A DNA stretch of 64,000 nt from Erigeron canadensis. Lineage: Eukaryota > Streptophyta > Magnoliopsida > Asterales > Asteraceae. The notes below the pieces were generated by a model, which was not told the DNA's origin, did not search any database, and worked only from the letters and a program-made list of their open reading frames with translations. The translations under genes were made by a program, and so were the position numbers. The stretch is from assembly GCF_010389155.1 (NCBI RefSeq), contig NC_057764.1:5084001-5148000 (forward strand), written 5' to 3'. Shown piece after piece: positions 58,490-64,000 of the stretch (position 1 is its first letter; every line of letters starts with the position of its first letter).

Positions 58490-58504
58490 TTCTTCCCCTT
58501 GGTG

Positions 58505-59101
58505 TTGAAATGTAATACATGCATGACATCATCTTTAAATACGAATTTGTTGATGAAGGTCTTCGAAACTTTCTCATTGTCTTCAAGATCTTCCATCAAA
58601 CTTGGCTTTACGTCTTTAATCTTCACACTTACCTTAAAGATGTATCTTTCAGTCTTGAATCTTCTCAGAGTATAAGCATTACGGAAACTTGATCTTGGTT
58701 CTTTAGATTTGAACATGAAAGCCTATTCTTGACAAACTTAACTTTGTCACACTTCCCCTTAATTAATGAATCTTTCTCTTGAAGCATTTGGACAAACATC
58801 ATTTTCATCACAAACTTCCCTCGATCAAACAATCATATTTGCATACCACCAACGCTTATGTATAGGGTGTACCCGCGGCGTACCCACCACATTGGCGATA
58901 ACTATCTTCAAAGAATAATTTGGGGATCACTTTAGTCAACAATTTATCTTTCTTCCCCTCATGATGAATGTGTGGCTACATGTTCATCATGTCTCTTTGA
59001 AGTCGAAACTGGGGAATCAACCATTATGAAGTAGTAGTCCAATAAACAACATCTTTAGCCCGGGTTATACACTGACATGTGTATAAGACATATTCATCGA
59101 A
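58505..59101 (-). other. E6 3' untranslated part
   Basis: No domain seen. It spans the stretch between the Gag-like ORF stop and the polypurine tract; an 85-codon opening (58459-58716) overlaps the LTR and is probably chance. Confidence 0.45.
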
Positions 59102-60145
59102 TCACTTACGAACAACCTTTGGGACCCATTTTCGTGTAGGCCCAACGATTTTTGTCTTGACATTCCAAATGTACGTGTCATCAATTCGACGAATAGAATC
59201 TGCACTCCACGGAGGATGAAAACTTGAAGTTGAGGAAAAGTGAATTTTCCGTGGAAGCAGTGGAGAAGCAAAATCATTCACTTTTTGCACTGGAGAAGGT
59301 GCAAGGTCAAACAGCTTCGAAAGTGAATATTTGAATGACTTTGACTTAGTTGTCTTTGGTTTGTATACTTGTTGACATTTCAGCTTCTTCAACTGATATT
59401 TGGCTTGGGAAATGAACTTGGTATTATCTTCAAATGATAAGAATGAAATGAGAGTCTTTGTTTCATCAATATTTGTCTTCTGAGAGTACCTTCTATCCTT
59501 TTCCAAGGCATAGTTGGTAAATTGAGACACTTTACGGTTGGGGGTTTTTGGAACATCATCAATCTTGGAACATCTTCTGAGAGTACTCGATTGTTTCAGA
59601 AGAGCTTCAACTTTTGTGTCAAGAGACTTCGACTTGAAAGATGCAATTTGACTTTGAATCTTTTCAAGTTGTTTTTCAATCGAAGAACTCAAATCAGACA
59701 AGGAAATTGATGACACTTCAGACTTTATTTAAGAAACAAGAGTTGTTTCTTTCAAGAGACGAGCTTCCAATGATGAAACTTGTGACATCAACTCATCATT
59801 CTTCTTTCCAATTTCAACTTGAAGTTCTTTCATCTCATTTCTAAGCCTCACATTCCTAGCTTGAAAGTAGGTCATTTGTTCTTTCAGTTTGACATTCTCG
59901 GCTTGTAATGTAACTACTTCCTCTTGAAACTTGACATTTTCCGTTGCGGTCGTATGTATCAATAACTTCATCACTTGACAAGGATTTGGATAAGGCTTCG
60001 ACGAACAACATGAACACAATCCATCTTTATGAAGTTTCACTTCGGATGTAGTAGGTGTCTTGGGTGAGGAAGTTAACCACAAATTGAAGACGAAATCATT
60101 TTTGACCGAATTTGAGATACTTGGACTTGACATTTTGTTGAGCAA
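59102..60145 (-). pseudogene. E6 Gag-like coiled-coil ORF, one nonsense change
   Basis: ATG at 60145 on the minus strand. 347 codons in one frame with a single TAA near 59729-59731. The N-terminal third has a Cys cluster (CSCCSSKPYPNPC). Then comes a long coiled coil with heptad-like Leu/Glu/Lys (ENVKFQEEVVTLQAENVKLK), a Lys/Ser-rich region and the C-terminal phrase GPTRKWVPKV. A similar W-V-P-K phrase closes Gag just before protease in several plant copia lineages, so this is probably the C-terminal half of a larger Gag kept after pol was lost. It may still act in trans or in cis, but that is inference. Confidence 0.6.
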
Positions 60146-60448
60146 AGGTGAAATGAAATGAAAGGCAATTGTGATTGAAATTGAAGTGAAAGAATTAAAA
60201 TTGAAATTTGGAAATTTTGTACTTTAGGTTTCCCTCCAAATTTTTGCCGCCGAAATATGTTCTCATGAAACTTGGAATTTCATGTAAACTTTGGATATCA
60301 TGATCATTGGAAAAATTTGATAATTTCTAAAAATTTTCGCCAAAACCGCGTCGATAACGGATGAAAATTGGCCTAAAATTCTTTTTAATGCTATCAAATT
60401 TTAAATCTTCATGAATTATCCCTTTTTTTATTGGATTTTTGGAATTGG

Positions 60449-60836
60449 AACGATCTTGTGAAGATCGTCCTAAGAATTGGGTTGAAAGTATTCTAAGTAT
60501 GAAAGAAAGAAATGTAGGACGGTCTTCAATGGAAATGGGACGGTCTTGAAATGAACTGGGACGATCTTGGTCAGGATCGTCCTAGCCTTCAATGTGCTGG
60601 GACGATCTTGGTAAGATCGTCCTAGGTTCTGGCTTAGAATCTTCAAGTATTAAACACTTTCCAAGTGTTTGAATTGACCAAACCAATCCGTAAGGATTAG
60701 TTAGCCACAACAAACACTTCACCACACACAAACACTTGTCAGAACGATCTTGTGACGATCGTCCTACAAGCCACAAAGCACTAGAAGAAAAAATGAAATG
60801 TTCAGAGACTAGGACGATCTTGGCATGATCGTCCTT
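60449..60836. repeat. Array of GGACGATC/GATCGTCC inverted repeats
   Basis: At least five near-palindromes, ACGATC-TTG(N)2-5-GATCGTCCT type, lie at about 60449, 60570, 60600, 60741 and 60812, with half-sites GGACGGTC near 60518 and 60539. Spacers differ. They lie in the 5' leader of E6 between the primer site and the ORF. Loop length varies while the arms are conserved. Confidence 0.8.
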
Positions 60837-61285
60837 GGGTCTTCATCTTCTTCAACAAAACAGTTTTACACATGAACTCCATTAACAACTTCAAAAAGCT
60901 TCAATAACTTTTGATTTACTAGGAGTTAGAACTTGAAATCACTTGCAAAATGTTTGTTTTCACCTTAGCAACACACCGATTAACAAAATTCAACACAAAA
61001 CACAACAGATTCAAAACCCAAATTTTGAGCCAAAATCCAAAAATTCAAACTCAAGATATAGATCGAATTGGAACTTGAAACTTGACAGGATTATGCTATT
61101 AACTATCACGAATCTATTGGTGAACAAAAAACTATGATTTTATGTGATTTGATAGGTGAAAAATGAAGAAATAGGAGCGGTTATGGTTATGAACATGAAT
61201 TCTCAAATTTGAACAAAATTAGCACAAATCTGTATGAAATTTGTTCTGGATCATTAACAGATTGTTGTTTTGCTCTGATACCACA
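60837..61285 (-). other. E6 5' leader
   Basis: Non-coding AT-rich leader between the right LTR and the palindrome array; it contains only the primer site (61271-61285). Confidence 0.55.
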
Positions 61286-61548
61286 TGTAAATGAGAAATT
61301 TAAGCTAATTGGTGCTCTAATGGTGAAATTAAGGTTAGTGTGTGAAAAGGTGTTTGTGTGTGTATGGAGGTTGAAGATGAAGATGGAGAGAAAATAATTA
61401 GAGTGAAATGGAATGATTAGGATAAATGTGGGAAAAGACCTACAATTAATGTGTGGAAGGGGGCTATCTATATAATAAATCTAAGTTTCACTAATGCCCC
61501 TTCCACATCTAAAACATTTACATTTTAACACCTTTTTTAGTTCTAACA
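61286..61548 (-). repeat. E6 5' LTR
   Basis: 263 bp; on the minus strand it leads into TGTGGTATCAGAGCA. Confidence 0.88.
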
Positions 61549-62600
61549 GGCCGCCGCAGCCACCCCACAGAATCCACCTTCTTTTTTTCGGTCATCATTA
61601 AGTTTTGTGGGATTATTGGTATTGACGGCGGTAGGGACCTTCTTGATGCCTTTTTTGCTTGCTGTCTTGTGATTTTCGGTCCACCAATCGGGATACCCGA
61701 TTAGTTCAAAGCATTGATCTTTCGTGTGTCGAGCCATGCCATATTCTTCACATGTTAAATGGGACTTATCATCTCTGGGAACTTGTTTCTTCTTGCCGTC
61801 AGATCTTCGAAACCCTTTGGTTGCCAAGCCGATGCCACTTGTTTCTCCGGGCAACAATCTGGCAGCCACACCATCATTTTCACTGTTAGTTGCTCCCAAA
61901 ATTGTTTGGTGAGCGGCTTCTTTGCGAATGGTTGAATACGCGGTCTCGACGGTAGGAAGCGGGTCAACCCGGAGGATTTCCCGTTTTGCGGATTCAAATT
62001 TCAGATCAAGCCCATGTAAAAACTGGAACAATTTCTGTTCCGACCGTAACTTGTTATATATCTTAATATCTTCAAGACATTTGGATTCAGATCTATACGA
62101 TCGATCTCGCCCCAAACACCTAGAAGCGATATCCAAAAATCTTCAAGTGATTTATCATGTTGTTTGAGATCGTTTGCCTTGACATGTAGATTGAAGGTTT
62201 GTAACTTGTCTCTGCCACTGTTGTAAGCGGTCGCCAAGGCATCCCAAAGTTCTTTTGATGTGGAAAATTCGGTAAGATTTCCGGCCAGATTTGGTTCAAT
62301 ATTTTGAATGAGCCATGAGAAGACAATCAGGTCTTCCTGCTCCCATACTTCGTATTTTTCTGTTGATGCCTTTTCTGGTGGGTTTTCTGTTAAGTGATTT
62401 AACAAGTTTTTTGATTTGCCGCCTATGGCCACTCGGATCATTTGACACCATAAGGCGTAATTTTGGTTGTTTAGCTTCAGGCTTATCTGAAGATTATCTA
62501 AAAGTTTTGGGTTTTGTGTTTGTTGATTAGCATTGTTTTGTAAGAAGTTTACCAATTGCAATGCTAAATCGGAACCACTGCCGCCGGCTCCATCGGCCAT
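61549..62600 (-). pseudogene. E5 gag, frameshifted, cut by E6
   Basis: ATG at 62600 on the minus strand (MADGAGGSGSDLALQL). A copia Gag fold (LNNQNYALWCQMIRVAIGGK, FSTSKELWDALATAY) spans about 180 codons, a frameshift lies near 62100, then LFQFLHGLDLKFESAKREIL and a zinc knuckle CEEYGMARHTKDQC in which the second Cys is Tyr (TGT to TAT). It ends at E6's insertion in an Ala/Val-rich linker and would continue at 58225. Confidence 0.85.
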
Positions 62601-62677
62601 GGTGGCTTGGATTCGATGTTTTAGATTGGTGATTTAGACGGTAAATGATGAGGACAGAACCGCCTTCTCTGATACCA

Positions 62678-62923
62678 TGTTATAGTAAATAGAATAAAGA
62701 AGAATGTGTTATTTAGTTCTTTTGTGATGATTGTTACAAGGAACAGACACCTCTATTTATATTATGAACCAATGCTATAATTAAGGAAACTAAATCAACG
62801 AAATTAAATTTGTGACGATCCTGTTCTTGATATGAGTTGATCACTTTCTTCCTGCCAAAGTTAAGATCTTTGTATTCAAGGAAATGATGATCTTTTTCTG
62901 ATCCTGAAATCTTGTTTCTAACA
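62678..62923 (-). repeat. E5 5' LTR
   Basis: 246 bp, TGTTATAGTAAATAG...TTGTTTCTAACA; the primer site CTCTGATACCA adjoins on the left (plus strand). Confidence 0.88.
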
Positions 62924-64000
62924 GTTGTACCTTCTCTTGTAATCTTTTTTTCTTTAGCCATTGAAAATTTTATGTTTTGGTAAGTTTTGACTTTCATAAA
63001 TTTTGACTACAGTTGGACCATGTTGAGTTTTTCCTAATGGTACAACTTAACAGATTACCCAAAAACAACTTTTTAAAAAATATGTGTGTGCAAATAAAGC
63101 GTATTTAAAAACCATGCCAAAACTATGTTTCTTCTTATCAATTTGTCCTTCATTTTCAATCTGTTTGAGCTAAAAGCTAAAGAGTTGGAATAATACATAA
63201 TGTATAACATTTGGTTACCCTGACGAGCGATTCGAACTGGTTTTCTGAAGGATGATAAACCGATCATTATAATCACTGATTGCACCATTAAGAGGAACAA
63301 GGAGATGATCTCAATGAGCTACAACAAATTACTACCTGACTTAGTTTAGCCTGGCATGCAAGATAATAGCCCAAGCTCTGGGACTGTGAGATATAGGTGA
63401 GCGGAGAAAAGTGAATCTTCCAAGTGTTGTGGTTGATCTTCCCATACTTATTGATGATTTACTAATTCAATCTTGGGAAACCAGTGGTGACAGCCTCACT
63501 GATGCTTGAATAATTGATCAAATCACCACCACCCACCCGTGAAGAAGCCACTAGCGTCCCTGTTTTTCTTTTATATTATTTTTATTTTTTATTTTGAATG
63601 GCTGGTAGTCCCTGTTTTGTGAACTGATTCTTTTGACTGGGACCTGCAGCGATGAAGCACCACCTACATTACGTTGGTGCGGCCTCTGTCATCAAGATTT
63701 GTGTTGTTACCTGAGTCGTTTTCACATTTTTCTATGCGATATATCTTGATGTTTCGTATGGTTTTGTTTATGTATCTATTGGAATATATACTGTGGGCAC
63801 CCTTCCCTCTTTTGATTTACTTATGTTAGACTACACTCGTTTTAGGGATATGTGAAGTAACATTAATTATTTGAGGCTTCGAGCAATCTGTGTTTTTAGT
63901 TTTATATTCCAAACAAGTGGAACATCTATTTTTAGGTAAATTTGGGTGCTTTGTGTTTGTGTAGCTCTGTCTATTTTCTTTTCTTCTTTGTCTACAATTT
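62924..64000. repeat. F-box 3' flank, copy D
   Basis: Non-coding. 63070-63190 (GCAAATAAAG...GCCAAAACTATG...CAATCTGTTTGAGCTAAAAG) matches 51897-51990. 63630-63980 (GACCTGCAGCGATGAAGCACCA, GTCATCAAGATTTGTGTTGTTACCTGAG, GGGTGCTTTGTGTTTGTG) matches 46250-46730. No coding sequence is seen before the window ends. Confidence 0.65.

Larger units (their letters stand above)
58226..61548 (-). mobile_element. E6: non-autonomous LTR element with Gag-like ORF
   Basis: LTRs 58226-58489 and 61286-61548 (264/263 bp; TGTAAAYGAGAAATTTAAGC...AGTTCTRACA), primer site TGTGGTATCAGAGCA on the minus strand ending at 61285, and polypurine CACCAAGGGGAAGAA by 58490-58504. Target duplication GGCCC/GGCCG (4 of 5). Removing it rejoins the E5 gag and pol frames. 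Its only coding matter is a coiled-coil ORF (59102-60145); integrase and RT are absent. Confidence 0.88.
54471..62923 (-). mobile_element. E5: Ty1/copia element, interrupted by E6
   Basis: The right LTR (62678-62923) is complete; the left LTR lacks about the first 20 bp. Minus-strand order: LTR, primer site ATGGTATCAGAG (62667-62678), gag (62600 onward), protease, integrase, RT, RNase H, polypurine tract, LTR. Wording ([46 protein letters not shown]) is clearly copia but not Sirevirus; Ivana or Ale type is my guess. The right flank GTTGT has no partner on the left, consistent with loss of that end. Confidence 0.88.

Overview
This is plant nuclear DNA, almost certainly from a eudicot and probably from the daisy family. 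Two things point there: the tRNA-iMet-primed Ty1/copia elements, and the very large extra third ORF that two of them carry. From memory, that ORF resembles proteins commonly predicted in Asteraceae genomes. No intact host gene was found. The window is a damaged F-box gene cluster buried under nested retroelements. Elements are named E1 to E6 here. Boundaries come from TG...CA ends, primer-binding and polypurine sites, and target-site duplications (TSDs) read directly in the sequence.

Layout. 1-793: AT-rich. 794-2791: probable solo LTR with a palindrome array. 3032-20237: small TRIM/LARD-like copia composite (TSD ATTTT) with three LTRs, split by E1. E1 (3115-16283, + strand, TSD CATCT) is a complete Sirevirus-like copia element: 648-bp LTRs, gag, pol, hairpin-bearing tandem repeats, and a ~1,300-codon third ORF. 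E2 (21193-30388, + strand) is a related copy, split by a 2.5-kb solo LTR (TSD TAAAG) and cut off inside reverse transcriptase, where it abuts an F-box gene fragment. E4 (31675-45951, + strand, TSD ACAAT) is non-autonomous and contains E3 (32587-43550, - strand, TSD GATTG), another complete member of the E1 family. 45957-49451: F-box flank copies, a hAT-type MITE (46768-47203), Helitron-like fragments and an unrecognised exon-like ORF. 49452-51398: F-box gene broken by a 380-bp solo LTR (TSD TTCTT) and a frameshift. 51399-54470: more F-box flank and a copia 5' fragment. E5 (54471-62923, - strand) is another copia element, split by E6 (58226-61548, - strand), a non-autonomous element with a Gag-like coiled-coil ORF and its own palindrome array. 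62924-64000: a further F-box flank copy.

Most interesting system. In the E1/E2/E3 family, a 2,076-nt segment of E1 (5243-7318) has GT...AG ends. It continues the gag frame, encodes a coiled coil, P/Q/R repeats and a second zinc knuckle, and ends with the gag stop codon about 20 nt before the AG. E3 lacks exactly this segment, with the junction expected from splicing, and its gag frame runs straight into protease. The simplest reading is a spliceable intron that switches between long Gag (unspliced) and a Gag-Pol fusion (spliced), with E3 being a reverse-transcribed spliced genome. A covarying hairpin in 106-bp tandem repeats upstream of the third ORF is a second candidate regulatory feature.

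All ORFs are damaged. In E1 all seven in-frame stops are C-to-T changes at Gln or Arg codons, as expected from deamination of methylated cytosine, so these elements look silenced and decaying.
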